Shown: positions 9,085 through 18,494, counted from the first letter of the stretch. The stretch is 64,000 nucleotides of DNA from Vibrio rumoiensis (GCF_002218045.2 NZ_AP018685.1:2232001-2296000); one strand, 5' to 3'. A program made the numbers and translations. The notes: generated from the sequence alone by a model not told the origin.

Positions 9085-10546
9085 GCCTACTGGATTTTTA
9101 GAGCACGGACGTGAACTACCGAAAAAAATCGATCCGAGTGTTCGTATACAAGACAATAAAGAGTTCGTACTCGATGAGGAGTTTGGTGAAAAAATCAATA
9201 CTCAAGCTTCTCGTTGTATGGACTGTGGTGTGCCGTTTTGTCATAGCGGCTGCCCAATTGGGAACATCATTCCTGAATTTAACGATGCGGTATACCGTGA
9301 TAGCTGGGAAGAAGCTTGGAATATTCTAAGCAGCACCAATAACTTTCCAGAATTTACCGGTCGAGTGTGTCCTGCACCATGTGAAACCGCTTGTGTACTG
9401 GGTATTAACCAAGACCCTATTACCATTTGTAATATTGAGAAAAATATTGCAGAGCGCGCCTATAAAGAAGGCTTTGCGAAAGCACGTAAACCTCGTAGCC
9501 GTACAGGGAAAACCATTGCAATTGTCGGCTCTGGACCTGCTGGGTTATCGGCAGCAGAACAGCTCAATGCCGCAGGTCACTCAGTGACCGTATTCGAGCG
9601 TGATGAGAAAATTGGAGGTCTACTGCGTTTTGGTATCCCTGATTTTAAACTCAGTATGGAAGTCATTGACCGTAAACTTGATCTCATGCGTGATGCTGGT
9701 GTGAAATTTGAAGTTAACGCTCACATCGGTGTTAACATCAATGCACAGCAACTACGCCAAGAGTTTGATGTCATTCTCCTTACAGGTGGTTCAACGGTAC
9801 CTCGAGATTTACCGATTCCTGGTCGTGAGCTAAAAGGGGTTCATTTTGCGATGGAATTCCTAGGTCAAAACAACCGCCGCGCCAATAATATGGATCTGAA
9901 AGGTGAAGAAATTCACGCGAAAAATGATCACGTTGTGGTGATTGGTGGTGGTGACACGGGCTCTGACTGTGTAGGTACTTCTAACCGCCATGGTGCCGCG
10001 AGCATTACTCAGGTGGAGATCATGCCGATCCCACCAGAGAAACGTCCAGCGAACCAACCTTGGCCTCAATACCCAATGATCATGAAAACCACCACTTCTC
10101 ACGAAGAAGGGTGTGAGCGTCATTGGAATATTCTGACCAAAGAATTCATCGGCGATGAAAATGGTAATGTGAAAGAATTACGCATTGCGGACATTGTTTG
10201 GGATGATGCCAAGCCGGGTGAGCGCCCTGGATTTAAAGAAGTGGAAGGCTCTGAACGAGTCATTCCTTGTACCAAAGCTTTCTTAGCAATGGGCTTCTTA
10301 TATCCAGAGCCAACTGGTGTACTGGCTCAACTTGACATTAAACTCGATGACCGAGGCAATGTTGCGACCGATGGTTATGCGACCAATCAAAAAGGTGTCT
10401 TTGCTGCCGGTGATATGCGTACAGGCCAATCCCTCGTTGTTCGTTGTATCAATGAAGGGCGTGAATGTGCTCGCGCTGTGGATGCATATCTAATGGGTAA
10501 CTCACACTTAGAAGCAAGAGCAGATTCTCTCATGAAATCGGCTTAA
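9077..10546 (+). CDS. gltD: Glutamate synthase (NADPH) small subunit
   Basis: 489 residues. It carries NADPH-derived electrons through FAD and iron-sulfur clusters to GltB. An N-terminal cysteine cluster is visible (Cys47, Cys50, Cys55, Cys59: CMDCGVPFCHSGCP, then CPAPCETAC), followed by the FAD dinucleotide fold (IVGSGPAGLSAAEQ) and the NADP-binding fold (VVIGGGDTGSDC). The start at 9077 is chosen because it follows the Shine-Dalgarno TTGGAGG inside the end of gltB; an upstream in-frame ATG at 9011 would add 22 residues unlike the family. It overlaps gltB by 8 bp in another frame, which favours translational coupling and fixed subunit ratio. A strong terminator follows. Confidence 0.97.
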   Translation: MGKPTGFLEHGRELPKKIDPSVRIQDNKEFVLDEEFGEKINTQASRCMDCGVPFCHSGCPIGNIIPEFNDAVYRDSWEEAWNILSSTNNFPEFTGRVCPAPCETACVLGINQDPITICNIEKNIAERAYKEGFAKARKPRSRTGKTIAIVGSGPAGLSAAEQLNAAGHSVTVFERDEKIGGLLRFGIPDFKLSMEVIDRKLDLMRDAGVKFEVNAHIGVNINAQQLRQEFDVILLTGGSTVPRDLPIPGRELKGVHFAMEFLGQNNRRANNMDLKGEEIHAKNDHVVVIGGGDTGSDCVGTSNRHGAASITQVEIMPIPPEKRPANQPWPQYPMIMKTTTSHEEGCERHWNILTKEFIGDENGNVKELRIADIVWDDAKPGERPGFKEVEGSERVIPCTKAFLAMGFLYPEPTGVLAQLDIKLDDRGNVATDGYATNQKGVFAAGDMRTGQSLVVRCINEGRECARAVDAYLMGNSHLEARADSLMKSA

Positions 10547-10569
10547 TAGCTGAGTAATACTTAAACCTA

Positions 10570-10596
10570 AAGCCCCGTTGATTCGGGGCTTTTTTG
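10570..10596 (+). terminator. Rho-independent terminator of gltBD
   Basis: Inverted repeat AAGCCCCG-(6)-CGGGGCTT followed directly by a run of T, 24 bases after the gltD stop. Confidence 0.9.
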
Positions 10597-10644
10597 TATA
10601 TGGTTAGTCACTTCAAAAAACTAACACTAAAAAGGTAATTAAAA

Positions 10645-11082
10645 ATGCGAAAGTTCAATACGTTAGCTATGGTTATATTACTTACTGGTTGTACTCAGAG
10701 TCATGCTATGAAAGATAATAATCCCGATTTACTATGTAGCTCGAAGCCTAACTGTGTTTCCACTCAAGAGCTAAGAAGTGATTACCAAGTCGCACCATTT
10801 GAACTCATTTCAGAAGCCACTACTATCGATGAAATAGAGCAAGTGGCACTGACCTTAAAAAGAACCAAAACAGTCAAAAAAACCGATGACCGACTACATT
10901 TAGAATCCACCAGCCTAGTTTTTCGCTTTGTTGATGACCTTGAGATTGTCAAACAAGGCCTACAGCTTCAGGTTCGCTCAAAATCTCGTGTTGGTTATTC
11001 TGATTTTGGTGTAAATAAAAGCCGTGTAGAAACATTACGTCAAAAATTAATTGCGGCAAACTTGCTCAAACCAATGCCTTAA
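10645..11082 (+). CDS. DUF1499 family lipoprotein
   Basis: 145 residues with a lipoprotein signal: short basic N-terminus, hydrophobic stretch and lipobox LLTGC with Cys16. Residue +2 is Thr, so outer-membrane sorting is likely. The rest matches the DUF1499 pattern (CSSKPNCVST near the N-terminus, FRFVDDLEI, and VRSKSRVGYSDFGVNKSR near the C-terminus). The function of the family is unknown. The gene stands alone between the gltBD terminator and mtnN, with its own Shine-Dalgarno (AAGGTAA). Confidence 0.85.
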   Translation: MRKFNTLAMVILLTGCTQSHAMKDNNPDLLCSSKPNCVSTQELRSDYQVAPFELISEATTIDEIEQVALTLKRTKTVKKTDDRLHLESTSLVFRFVDDLEIVKQGLQLQVRSKSRVGYSDFGVNKSRVETLRQKLIAANLLKPMP

Positions 11083-11238
11083 AATTAAATCGATTATTGG
11101 GCTTAGAATATAGCAACATTATCACTGCTATCCTTCTTGCTTAAAGGCTAGGACGCTTGCTATTAACTCTGAACCTTGAGGTCACTTAAGTATATGCTAC
11201 AATCGCGCCATCTTTGGCACATATAGAGAATACAGATT

Positions 11239-11934
11239 ATGAAAGTTGGCATTATTGGCGCGATGGAACAAGAGGTTGCGATTCTAAAAGAATCACTAGT
11301 GGGTTGTGAAATGACAACTAAAGGTGGTTGCACCTTTTATACAGGCAGCATTAATAATGTAAAAATAATCCTTCTTCAATCTGGTATTGGCAAAGTATCG
11401 GCCAGTATAGGTACAACCCTTCTCATCGAATGTTTTCAACCAGACGTCATTATCAATACAGGTTCTGCTGGCGGATTCGATTCAAGCTTAAATCTAGGTG
11501 ATGTGGTTATTTCGACTGAAGTTCGTCACCATGATGCTGATGTCACTGCTTTTGGTTATGAAATGGGACAGATGGCAGGTCAACCAGCCGCCTTTAGCGC
11601 AGACCCAACCTTAATTGATATCACCGAAAAAGCACTCCAAGATATGAAAGACACTCACGCAGTACGCGGGTTAATTTGTACGGGTGACGCTTTTATTTGT
11701 ACTCCGGAAAAGCAAACATTTATTCGCCAGCATTTCCCTAGCGTCATTGCCGTCGAAATGGAAGCATCAGCGGTTGCGCAGACTTGTCATCAGTTCCGCA
11801 AACCATTCGTGGTTGTGCGTGCCATTTCAGATGTCGCCGATAAAGAGTCACCAATGAGCTTTGATGAGTTTTTGCCTCTTGCGGCAAAACGTTCATCAGA
11901 AATGGTGATCAACATGCTATCTCAAATGAAATAA
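11239..11934 (+). CDS. mtnN: 5'-methylthioadenosine/S-adenosylhomocysteine nucleosidase
   Basis: 231 residues, the usual length. It hydrolyses methylthioadenosine and S-adenosylhomocysteine to adenine plus the thioribose sugar. This recycles inhibitory by-products and supplies S-ribosylhomocysteine for LuxS and autoinducer-2. It begins with the conserved MKVGIIGAMEQEV; Glu12 is in the position of the E. coli catalytic Glu12. GSAGGF and EMEASAVAQ contribute to ribose and purine binding, and the catalytic Asp lies in ISDVADKES. btuF follows 72 bases later on the same strand, so the two may be co-transcribed. Identity is firm. Confidence 0.97.
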   Translation: MKVGIIGAMEQEVAILKESLVGCEMTTKGGCTFYTGSINNVKIILLQSGIGKVSASIGTTLLIECFQPDVIINTGSAGGFDSSLNLGDVVISTEVRHHDADVTAFGYEMGQMAGQPAAFSADPTLIDITEKALQDMKDTHAVRGLICTGDAFICTPEKQTFIRQHFPSVIAVEMEASAVAQTCHQFRKPFVVVRAISDVADKESPMSFDEFLPLAAKRSSEMVINMLSQMK

Positions 11935-12006
11935 GCGAAACGGAGTCTACACAGCCATGAACTCTATCATGGCTATATCTGCTCAAGGATGAGGTAATAA
12001 TTAAAT

Positions 12007-12858
12007 ATGTACTCCCGTGCTTTAGCGCTTTTTATTTTGCTAGCGACTTTTTTCGTCCCTAGCACATTTGCTGAAAATCTATCACCTCACATTGCACAAC
12101 GTGTAATAACGTTATCTCCACATGCGACTGAACTCGCCTATTCCGCAGGCTTAGGCCCGAAACTCGTTGGGGTTAGCCAAGCCAGTGATTACCCATTAGC
12201 CGCTCAAAAAATAGAACAAGTCGCTAATTATCAAGGTATCAAATTGGAGCGTATTTTAGCGCTTCAGCCTGACTTAGTGATCGCTTGGAAAAAGAACGCC
12301 AGTTCACGAGAACTTGAACAACTAGAGAAATTTGGTATTCCCATATACTACTCATCCATTGATAGCTTAGATGACATATCTAAAAACCTTAGACAACTCA
12401 GCCTTTGGGCGAGTGATCCCTCAATTGGTCAGAAAAATGCAGATATCTTCGACGCAACTTTAGAACAACTAAGAGCCCGATATCAGACTCAATCTAAGGT
12501 TCGTTACTTTTATCAACTTAGTCAAAAGCCGATGATGTCAGTCACCACACCTAATTGGCCGACCGATATTTTTCATCTCTGTGGTGGGGAGAATATATTG
12601 ACCGATAATACCGTCGCTTATCCACAAGTTGGCGTTGAGCAAGTCATCGCGCTTAAACCCGATGTAATATTCACACCTCAGGCGGCGACAACAACTGACA
12701 CTATATGGAAAAATTGGCCACACATTCCCGCTGTAAAAAACAATTTTGTTTGGTCACTTAACCCAGATTGGTCATCACGCCCAACTATGCGTAGCTTAAA
12801 AGCAATAAAGCAAGTGTGTGATTACTTTGATCAAGCACGCTCTACGTACGCTAAATAA
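12007..12858 (+). CDS. btuF: Vitamin B12 periplasmic binding protein BtuF
   Basis: 283 residues: a cleavable signal peptide (about residues 1-22, ending TFA) and a class III periplasmic binding fold. It delivers cobalamin to the BtuCD importer. Typical features are the opening RVITLSPHATELAYSAGLG, LQPDLVIAWK, the CGGENIL motif and the closing LKPDVIFTP. No btuC or btuD is in the window, as is usual when btuF sits beside mtnN. In V. cholerae I recall a CbiB-related gene between mtnN and btuF; here they are adjacent. The neighbouring TRIC-channel gene starts 80 bases after the stop. Confidence 0.9.
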   Translation: MYSRALALFILLATFFVPSTFAENLSPHIAQRVITLSPHATELAYSAGLGPKLVGVSQASDYPLAAQKIEQVANYQGIKLERILALQPDLVIAWKKNASSRELEQLEKFGIPIYYSSIDSLDDISKNLRQLSLWASDPSIGQKNADIFDATLEQLRARYQTQSKVRYFYQLSQKPMMSVTTPNWPTDIFHLCGGENILTDNTVAYPQVGVEQVIALKPDVIFTPQAATTTDTIWKNWPHIPAVKNNFVWSLNPDWSSRPTMRSLKAIKQVCDYFDQARSTYAK

Positions 12859-12937
12859 CCATTTGGCGTAAGCGGTTTTTACCAGTAGAATCAGCGCCAA
12901 CGTTAACCTACATCGATACCGACTAAGAAAACACTTC

Positions 12938-13558
12938 ATGCATATCAGCCTACTGTATTTTTTTGATTTATTCGGCACTGCCATCTTTGCCATTTCAGGA
13001 GTACTGCTCGCGGCTCGTTTGAAAATGGACCCTTTTGGTATGGTCGTACTCGCCAGCGTGACCGCTATTGGTGGCGGTTCGATTCGGGATATGATGTTAG
13101 GGGCAACTCCCGTTTTTTGGATTATCGATAATAATTATTTATGGGTTATCTTTATTACCTGTTTAGCAACACTATTACTGGTTAGACAACCTAAACAACT
13201 ACCTTGGTATATTTTGCCAGTATGTGATGCTATTGGCTTGGCAGTATTTGTCGGAATTGGCGTTGAAAAAACATTGTTATTACAAGACTCAATGATGATT
13301 GCAGTGATCATGGGAGTCTTAACCGGCTGCGGCGGCGGGATTATTCGAGATATTCTTGCCCGTGAAATTCCGATGGTATTGCGCAGTGAAATCTATGCGA
13401 CCGCTTGTATTGTCGGAGGAATCATTCACACCCTTGCTTTATATTTTGGCCTATCTTCCCAAGCCGCATTTTTGCTCGGGGTCGTCTCAACATTAAGCAT
13501 TCGCTTAGCGGCAATACGCTGGCACTTATCTTTGCCAACCTTATCAATGAAAGGATAA
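12938..13558 (+). CDS. TRIC cation channel family (UPF0126) membrane protein
   Basis: 206 residues with seven hydrophobic segments and two internally homologous halves. Each half carries a glycine-rich turn ending in Arg-Asp (AIGGGSIRDMM near residue 48 and TGCGGGIIRDIL near 132), the hallmark of the UPF0126/TRIC family, which includes E. coli YadS and YicG. Prokaryotic TRIC proteins are trimeric cation channels; whether this member conducts K+ or another ion cannot be told. The Shine-Dalgarno is weak. It is the last gene of the co-directional group before a bidirectional terminator. Confidence 0.88.
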   Translation: MHISLLYFFDLFGTAIFAISGVLLAARLKMDPFGMVVLASVTAIGGGSIRDMMLGATPVFWIIDNNYLWVIFITCLATLLLVRQPKQLPWYILPVCDAIGLAVFVGIGVEKTLLLQDSMMIAVIMGVLTGCGGGIIRDILAREIPMVLRSEIYATACIVGGIIHTLALYFGLSSQAAFLLGVVSTLSIRLAAIRWHLSLPTLSMKG

Positions 13559-13590
13559 TCCTTTTAGATAATCGACATCGTAAAGAACGA

Positions 13591-13616
13591 AAAAGGGAGC
13601 ACATTAGCTCCCTTTT
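13591..13616. terminator. Bidirectional terminator between TRIC gene and tyrS
   Basis: A perfect 10-bp stem, AAAAGGGAGC-(6)-GCTCCCTTTT. It has T or A runs on both sides and lies between converging genes, so it should stop both transcripts. Confidence 0.9.
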
Positions 13617-13637
13617 CATTAGTATCAATCGACAAGA

Positions 13638-14825
13638 TTACTTTATCGTTATACGAGCAAACTTACGCTTACCTACTTGATATACCGAGGTACCCGTTTC
13701 TGGTACTAATTTCGTATCTTCAATTTTAGCACCATCAATTTTAGCGGCGCCCTGACGAATCATACGCATTGCATCAGAGGTTGAACCAACTAAACCTGCT
13801 TCTTTTAATACATTACCAATAGCAGTGCCAGCTTCAAACTCAAACTCAGGCATTTCATCTGGCATGGCACCTTTTTGGAAACGGTTAATGAACTCTTGCT
13901 CAGCGGCATCTGCATCGGCTTCACTGTGGAAACGTGCAATGATTTCTTTCGCCAATAGGATCTTAATATCACGAGGGTTCTTACCCGCTTCAACATCCGC
14001 TTTAAATTGTTCTATTTCTTCTAATGGGCGGAATGAAAGCAACTCGTAGTAGCTCCACATTAACACATCAGAAATAGACATGATTTTACCAAACATTTCA
14101 GTTGGCGACTCGCTCACACCAATATAGTTATGTGCCGATTTAGACATTTTCTTTTCACCGTCTAAACCAACCAACAAAGGCATCATCAATACCACTTGCG
14201 GTTTTTGACCATTGGATTTTTGTAGTTCGCGCCCCATCAATAAATTGAACTTTTGGTCAGTACCGCCAAGCTCAACATCGGTTTCCATCGCAACAGAGTC
14301 GTAGCCTTGAAGTAAAGGATACATAAATTCATGAATTGCAATTGGCTGATTGTTTGAGTAACGCTTTTTAAAGTCATCACGCTCAAGCATACGAGCTACC
14401 GTTTGATTGGCCGCAAGACGAATCATGCCTTCTGCGCCAAGCTCAGATAACCACTCAGAGTTAAATTGAATTTTGGTTTTTGCAGGATCTAGAATTTTAA
14501 AGACTTGCTGCTTATACGTTTCCGCATTCGCCAAAACATCTTCACGAGTCAACGGTGGACGAGTCGTGTTTTTACCCGTTGGATCACCGACCATACCAGT
14601 GAAATCACCAATTAAAAAAGTCACTTCGTGGCCCAGCTCTTGGAATGCACGTAACTTGTTTAAAATAACGGTATGACCTAAATGGATATCTGGTGCCGTT
14701 GGATCGGCACCAAGTTTAATTCTTAAAGGGCGGCCTTCTTTTAATTTGGCAATCAGTTCTTCTTCTGGAATTAGCTCTTCTACACCACGCTTAATTTCAG
14801 CCAGTGCCGCTTCAATACTCGACAT
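13638..14825 (-). CDS. tyrS: Tyrosyl-tRNA synthetase
   Basis: 395 residues. Charges tRNA-Tyr with tyrosine in the cytosol. Class I signatures are present: HLGH at residues 48-51 (the HIGH motif) and KMSKS at 226-230. A C-terminal S4 RNA-binding domain closes the protein (about 335-395). The sequence around GADPTAPDIHLGH is typical of the second TyrRS subfamily found in Vibrio and Haemophilus rather than the E. coli type. It is divergent from the M23 peptidase gene, with 140 bp between starts. Confidence 0.96.
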   Translation of the reverse strand: MSSIEAALAEIKRGVEELIPEEELIAKLKEGRPLRIKLGADPTAPDIHLGHTVILNKLRAFQELGHEVTFLIGDFTGMVGDPTGKNTTRPPLTREDVLANAETYKQQVFKILDPAKTKIQFNSEWLSELGAEGMIRLAANQTVARMLERDDFKKRYSNNQPIAIHEFMYPLLQGYDSVAMETDVELGGTDQKFNLLMGRELQKSNGQKPQVVLMMPLLVGLDGEKKMSKSAHNYIGVSESPTEMFGKIMSISDVLMWSYYELLSFRPLEEIEQFKADVEAGKNPRDIKILLAKEIIARFHSEADADAAEQEFINRFQKGAMPDEMPEFEFEAGTAIGNVLKEAGLVGSTSDAMRMIRQGAAKIDGAKIEDTKLVPETGTSVYQVGKRKFARITIK

Positions 14826-14965
14826 TCAGGTTTACTCCCAACAATTCTGTAAAAATACGTATCAGAACATAATACGCAATAGCGCTGTTTTTGGAAACCA
14901 GTTAGACTGGTTCATCTTATTTTTCCGAGCAATTTATTGCCTTAATGACAGAATAACTCTTAATA

Positions 14966-16255
14966 ATGCGTGCATTCATCAGTCAATTACCTCTTATTCA
15001 TAAATCTCTGATCGGTTTGGTCAGTGCTTTAACCGTTATTATTGCGTTTTCTTTGCCTAATATGGACGAGTTAACAACCCATGAGCCGCGTTTACAAATT
15101 GGGAAACACTACCCTCTCAGCATTCCAGAAGATATATTAACGCCACAAGGCCCCCCCAAAGTATTTACCGATTGGGAAACCTACACCGTAAAACCAGGTG
15201 AAAGCACCGCATTACTTTTTAATCGTATTGGTTTATCAGCTCAACTACTCTATCAACTCGTCTCATCGGATAAACAAATTGAGCAACAACTCACCCGTTT
15301 GCGCCCAGGTGATAAACTTATCTTTGGCTTCGATGAAGAGCATCAATTTACCCAATTAATCCGCCCTATCTCGGCTTATGAATCATTTCGTATCTCCAAA
15401 GTAAAAGATGGATTCCGCTCTCATATAGAAAAGAAAGAAATTAAAAAACATTTCAACCATTCTGAAGCGACGATTACTTCTAACTTTTGGAACGCGGCAA
15501 TCACATCAGGTTTAACACCAAATCAAATTATGTCGCTTGCGGGGATTTTTGGTTGGGATATCGACTTTGCTCTCGATATTCGTTCTGGTGATCATTTTGA
15601 AGTGTTATTTGAAGAGCAATTTGTTGAAGGTCAAAACATTGGCGGTGGTAACATTCTCGCCGCCGTGTTCACCAACCAAGGTACAACGTTTAAAGCTATT
15701 TTAAACCCTGAAGATGGCAACTATTACGACCAAAATGGCCGAGCAATGAAAAAAGCCTTTCTACGCTCACCGATTGATTTTCGTCGAGTTACCTCTAACT
15801 TCAACCCAACTCGTCGCCATCCTGTAACAGGGAAAGTCGTGGCTCACCGAGGCACCGATTATGCTGCGCCGGTCGGCACTCCAATTTGGGCTGCTGGTGA
15901 TGGCATTGTAGAAAAATCAGGCTATAACCAATTTAACGGTAACTACGTGTTTTTACGCCATAGTAGCACCTACATCACCAAGTATTTACACATGAAAAAG
16001 CGTTTAGTAAAAACAGGGCAAAGAGTAAAACAAGGTGACACTATTGGCACATTAGGTGGAACCGGGCGAGTAACCGGCCCTCATTTACACTATGAATTCC
16101 TCGTCAATGGCGTTCATAAAAATCCAAGGACGGTTGATTTACCTCAGTCTAGGTCTCTCACCGGAGAAAAGAAAACGCGTTTTATTGCTTTAGCAAAACA
16201 ACAACTGGATAAATTAAAGCAATACGATCATCGCTTAATTGCCCAAGGAAAGTAA
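14966..16255 (+). CDS. M23 murein DD-endopeptidase (ShyC/MepM type)
   Basis: 429 residues. It has one N-terminal membrane anchor (about residues 12-31), a LysM-like/OapA-like segment (YTVKPGESTALLFNRIG onward), a second domain and a C-terminal LytM/peptidase M23 domain (about 270-400). The Zn ligands His294 and Asp298 (HRGTDYAAP) and His375 in HLH (373-375) are all present, so it should be active. Such enzymes cut peptide cross-links in murein and permit cell elongation. In V. cholerae the ShyC endopeptidase gene lies next to a tyrS gene, as I recall, so this is probably its orthologue. Confidence 0.9.
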   Translation: MRAFISQLPLIHKSLIGLVSALTVIIAFSLPNMDELTTHEPRLQIGKHYPLSIPEDILTPQGPPKVFTDWETYTVKPGESTALLFNRIGLSAQLLYQLVSSDKQIEQQLTRLRPGDKLIFGFDEEHQFTQLIRPISAYESFRISKVKDGFRSHIEKKEIKKHFNHSEATITSNFWNAAITSGLTPNQIMSLAGIFGWDIDFALDIRSGDHFEVLFEEQFVEGQNIGGGNILAAVFTNQGTTFKAILNPEDGNYYDQNGRAMKKAFLRSPIDFRRVTSNFNPTRRHPVTGKVVAHRGTDYAAPVGTPIWAAGDGIVEKSGYNQFNGNYVFLRHSSTYITKYLHMKKRLVKTGQRVKQGDTIGTLGGTGRVTGPHLHYEFLVNGVHKNPRTVDLPQSRSLTGEKKTRFIALAKQQLDKLKQYDHRLIAQGK

Positions 16256-16291
16256 TAAACGATTTATATCTCAGCTTTTCTATCGAGATAA

Positions 16292-16326
16292 AAAAGCCCA
16301 ATTGATGAAGAATCAATTGGGCTTTT
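16292..16326. terminator. Bidirectional terminator between the M23 peptidase gene and erpA
   Basis: A 15-bp perfect stem (AAAAGCCCAATTGAT and its complement) with a 5-base loop and T/A tracts on both sides, between converging genes. Confidence 0.9.
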
Positions 16327-16378
16327 ATTTGAACTTTATTCTATCAATTCAACAGTCTAAGCATTCAACTTTTGAAAA

Positions 16379-16720
16379 CTACACGCTAAATGATGCACCA
16401 CAGCCACATGTAGTTGTCGCATTCGGGTTGTTAACGAAGAAACGAGAACCTTCAAGGCCTTCGGTATAATCAACCACACCACCAATTAGGTATTGAAGGC
16501 TCATTGGATCAACCACCAATGTAACGCCTTGTTTGACGATCGTGGTATCTCCGTCATTCACGTTCTCATCGAAAGTAAAACCGTATTGGAAACCACTACA
16601 ACCGCCACCAGTAATATACACGCGCAATTTTAGATCTGGGTTTTCTTCTTCAGAAATCAGCACCTTAACGCGAGACGCTGCAGTGTCAGAAAAAGATAAT
16701 GGTAATTGCTCATCGCTCAT
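16379..16720 (-). CDS. erpA: A-type iron-sulfur cluster insertion protein ErpA
   Basis: 113 residues, the usual size. It carries and inserts Fe-S clusters into apoproteins, in E. coli notably IspG/IspH. The three conserved cysteines are Cys41 (TGGGCSGFQYGF), Cys105 and Cys107 (TTTCGCGASFSV). The start at 16720 is chosen because it follows the Shine-Dalgarno AGAGAGG and gives the family's usual N-terminus (MSDEQLPLSF); a start at 16786 would add 22 unrelated residues. It is convergent with the M23 peptidase gene and divergent from hemL. No IscR site was recognised upstream. Confidence 0.96.
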   Translation of the reverse strand: MSDEQLPLSFSDTAASRVKVLISEEENPDLKLRVYITGGGCSGFQYGFTFDENVNDGDTTIVKQGVTLVVDPMSLQYLIGGVVDYTEGLEGSRFFVNNPNATTTCGCGASFSV

Positions 16721-17111
16721 GACGACCTCTCTCATTAGCGTTGTTACCAAGGTATTTACTTGGCACGACGATTGGGTAGAACACACTTCATCATTGAAAT
16801 GAATTTCAGATAACTTGATTATCTAATACCTGACCTTATCGTTCAAGTATTCATCGTAGGTTAATCAAAATTAAACTATACCTAAGTAACATCAAGGGAC
16901 GAGTTTCAGCAAGAATAAAACTGGATTGGCTTTTTTCTACTAAAAACTAGATCTTTTCTCCGAAAATTCCCACCATAGCCAAAAACCTCGGTGAAAAAAG
17001 TGCAAAACTCGTCAGCTTAGATACAATGCGACTGAAATTATCTCATCTGCTCGAGCTCTGACTTTTCAGCCCATAGAGCAGCAAAGAAATAGCATTATTT
17101 AAGGATAGAGC
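16721..17111. other. Divergent erpA-hemL intergenic region
   Basis: 391 bases holding both promoters. A perfect 6-5-6 inverted repeat, AGATAA-(5)-TTATCT, lies at 16808-16824, about 90 bp before erpA, and could be an operator. The hemL Shine-Dalgarno AAGGA is at about 17101-17105. No further gene or recognised site is seen. Confidence 0.45.
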
Positions 17112-18404
17112 ATGAGCAAATCTGCTGAACTATACCAAAAAGCCCAACAAACCATTCCTGGTGGCGTTAACTCTCCGGTAAGAGCCTTTAACGGTGTGGG
17201 CGGTGATCCCCTATTTATTGAACGTGCTGATGGTGCATTAATTTTTGATGCCGATGGCAAAGCTTATATTGATTATGTTGGCTCTTGGGGTCCAATGATC
17301 CTTGGGCATAATAATTCTGCAATTCGTAATGCAGTGATTAAAGCAGCAGAGCGTGGACTAAGCTTTGGCGCTCCAACCAAAACTGAAATCAAAATGGCAG
17401 AATTAGTTTCAGAGATGGTGCCATCGATGGAACAACTTCGCATGGTAAGCTCTGGTACAGAAGCCACCATGAGTGCGATTCGTTTAGCTCGTGGGTTTAC
17501 CGGTCGAGATAAAATCCTAAAATTTGAAGGTTGCTATCACGGCCATGCAGATAGCTTATTAGTAAAAGCAGGCTCTGGTGCATTGACTCTAGGCCAACCT
17601 AGCTCTCCAGGCGTTCCGGCTGATTTTGCTAAGCACACCTTAACCGCCACCTTTAATGATTTAGATTCTGTACGTGCATTATTTGAAGCAAATCCAGAGC
17701 AAATCGCTTGTATTATTGTAGAGCCGGTTGCCGGCAACATGAACTGCATCCCGCCAGTTGAAGGTTTCCTAGAAGGTCTACGTGACATTTGTGATGAGCA
17801 CAAAGCACTACTGATTTTTGATGAAGTCATGACGGGCTTTCGTGTTGCTCAAGGTGGCGCACAGGACTACTACGATATTAAGCCTGATTTAACCACACTA
17901 GGTAAAATCATCGGTGGTGGTATGCCTGTCGGTGCTTTCGGTGGTCGTAAAGATGTCATGCAATATATCGCACCAACCGGTCCGGTTTATCAGGCGGGTA
18001 CTTTATCAGGCAACCCAATCGCAATGGCGGCAGGCCTCGCTTGTTTGAAAGAACTGAAAGGCGAAGAGAATGAAGCTCGTCTGGCTAAGCGAACAAAACA
18101 GTTAACCAAAGGCTTAAAGAAAGCCGCTGAAAAGCATGGTATTCCATTTGCCGTTAATCGTGTTGGTGGAATGTTTGGCTTCTTTTTTACCGATCAAAAA
18201 CACATTACTTGCTACGAAGATGTGACCAAGTGTGATACCGAGCGCTTTAAGCGTTTCTTCCACTTAATGTTAGAGCACGGTATTTATCTTGCTCCTTCAG
18301 CATTTGAAGCAAGCTTTATGTCTCTGGCTCACTCATCTCGTGAAATTGAAGCCACACTTGAAGCCGCTGATCGTTGTTTTGCAATTATGGCGCAAGATAA
18401 ATAA
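17112..18404 (+). CDS. hemL: Glutamate-1-semialdehyde 2,1-aminomutase
   Basis: 430 residues, full length. PLP enzyme converting glutamate-1-semialdehyde to 5-aminolevulinate, the last step of the C5 route into haem. It is a fold-type I aminotransferase with the Schiff-base lysine at residue 265 (TLGKIIGGGMPVGAFGG), the same number as in E. coli, and with PGGVNSPVRAF near the N-terminus and GSWGPMILGHNN. A good Shine-Dalgarno (AAGGA) precedes the start. It appears to be a single-gene unit ended by a strong terminator. Confidence 0.97.
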   Translation: MSKSAELYQKAQQTIPGGVNSPVRAFNGVGGDPLFIERADGALIFDADGKAYIDYVGSWGPMILGHNNSAIRNAVIKAAERGLSFGAPTKTEIKMAELVSEMVPSMEQLRMVSSGTEATMSAIRLARGFTGRDKILKFEGCYHGHADSLLVKAGSGALTLGQPSSPGVPADFAKHTLTATFNDLDSVRALFEANPEQIACIIVEPVAGNMNCIPPVEGFLEGLRDICDEHKALLIFDEVMTGFRVAQGGAQDYYDIKPDLTTLGKIIGGGMPVGAFGGRKDVMQYIAPTGPVYQAGTLSGNPIAMAAGLACLKELKGEENEARLAKRTKQLTKGLKKAAEKHGIPFAVNRVGGMFGFFFTDQKHITCYEDVTKCDTERFKRFFHLMLEHGIYLAPSAFEASFMSLAHSSREIEATLEAADRCFAIMAQDK

Positions 18405-18435
18405 AGCCATATAAAAAACAAAATATGAATAAAGC

Positions 18436-18468
18436 AAAGGCGTTAGAGTCCATCTAACGCCTTTTTTT
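18436..18468 (+). terminator. Rho-independent terminator of hemL
   Basis: A 12-bp perfect stem, AAAGGCGTTAGA-(5)-TCTAACGCCTTT, followed by a run of T, 31 bases after the hemL stop. Confidence 0.9.
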
Positions 18469-18494
18469 GGGGCAATAAAGTTAATCGAATAAAA

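Noticed and set aside
16808..16824. Fur or IscR operator between erpA and hemL
   Set aside because: The AGATAA-(5)-TTATCT dyad resembles part of a Fur site but the central bases do not match, and no IscR motif is evident; left as an unassigned repeat.
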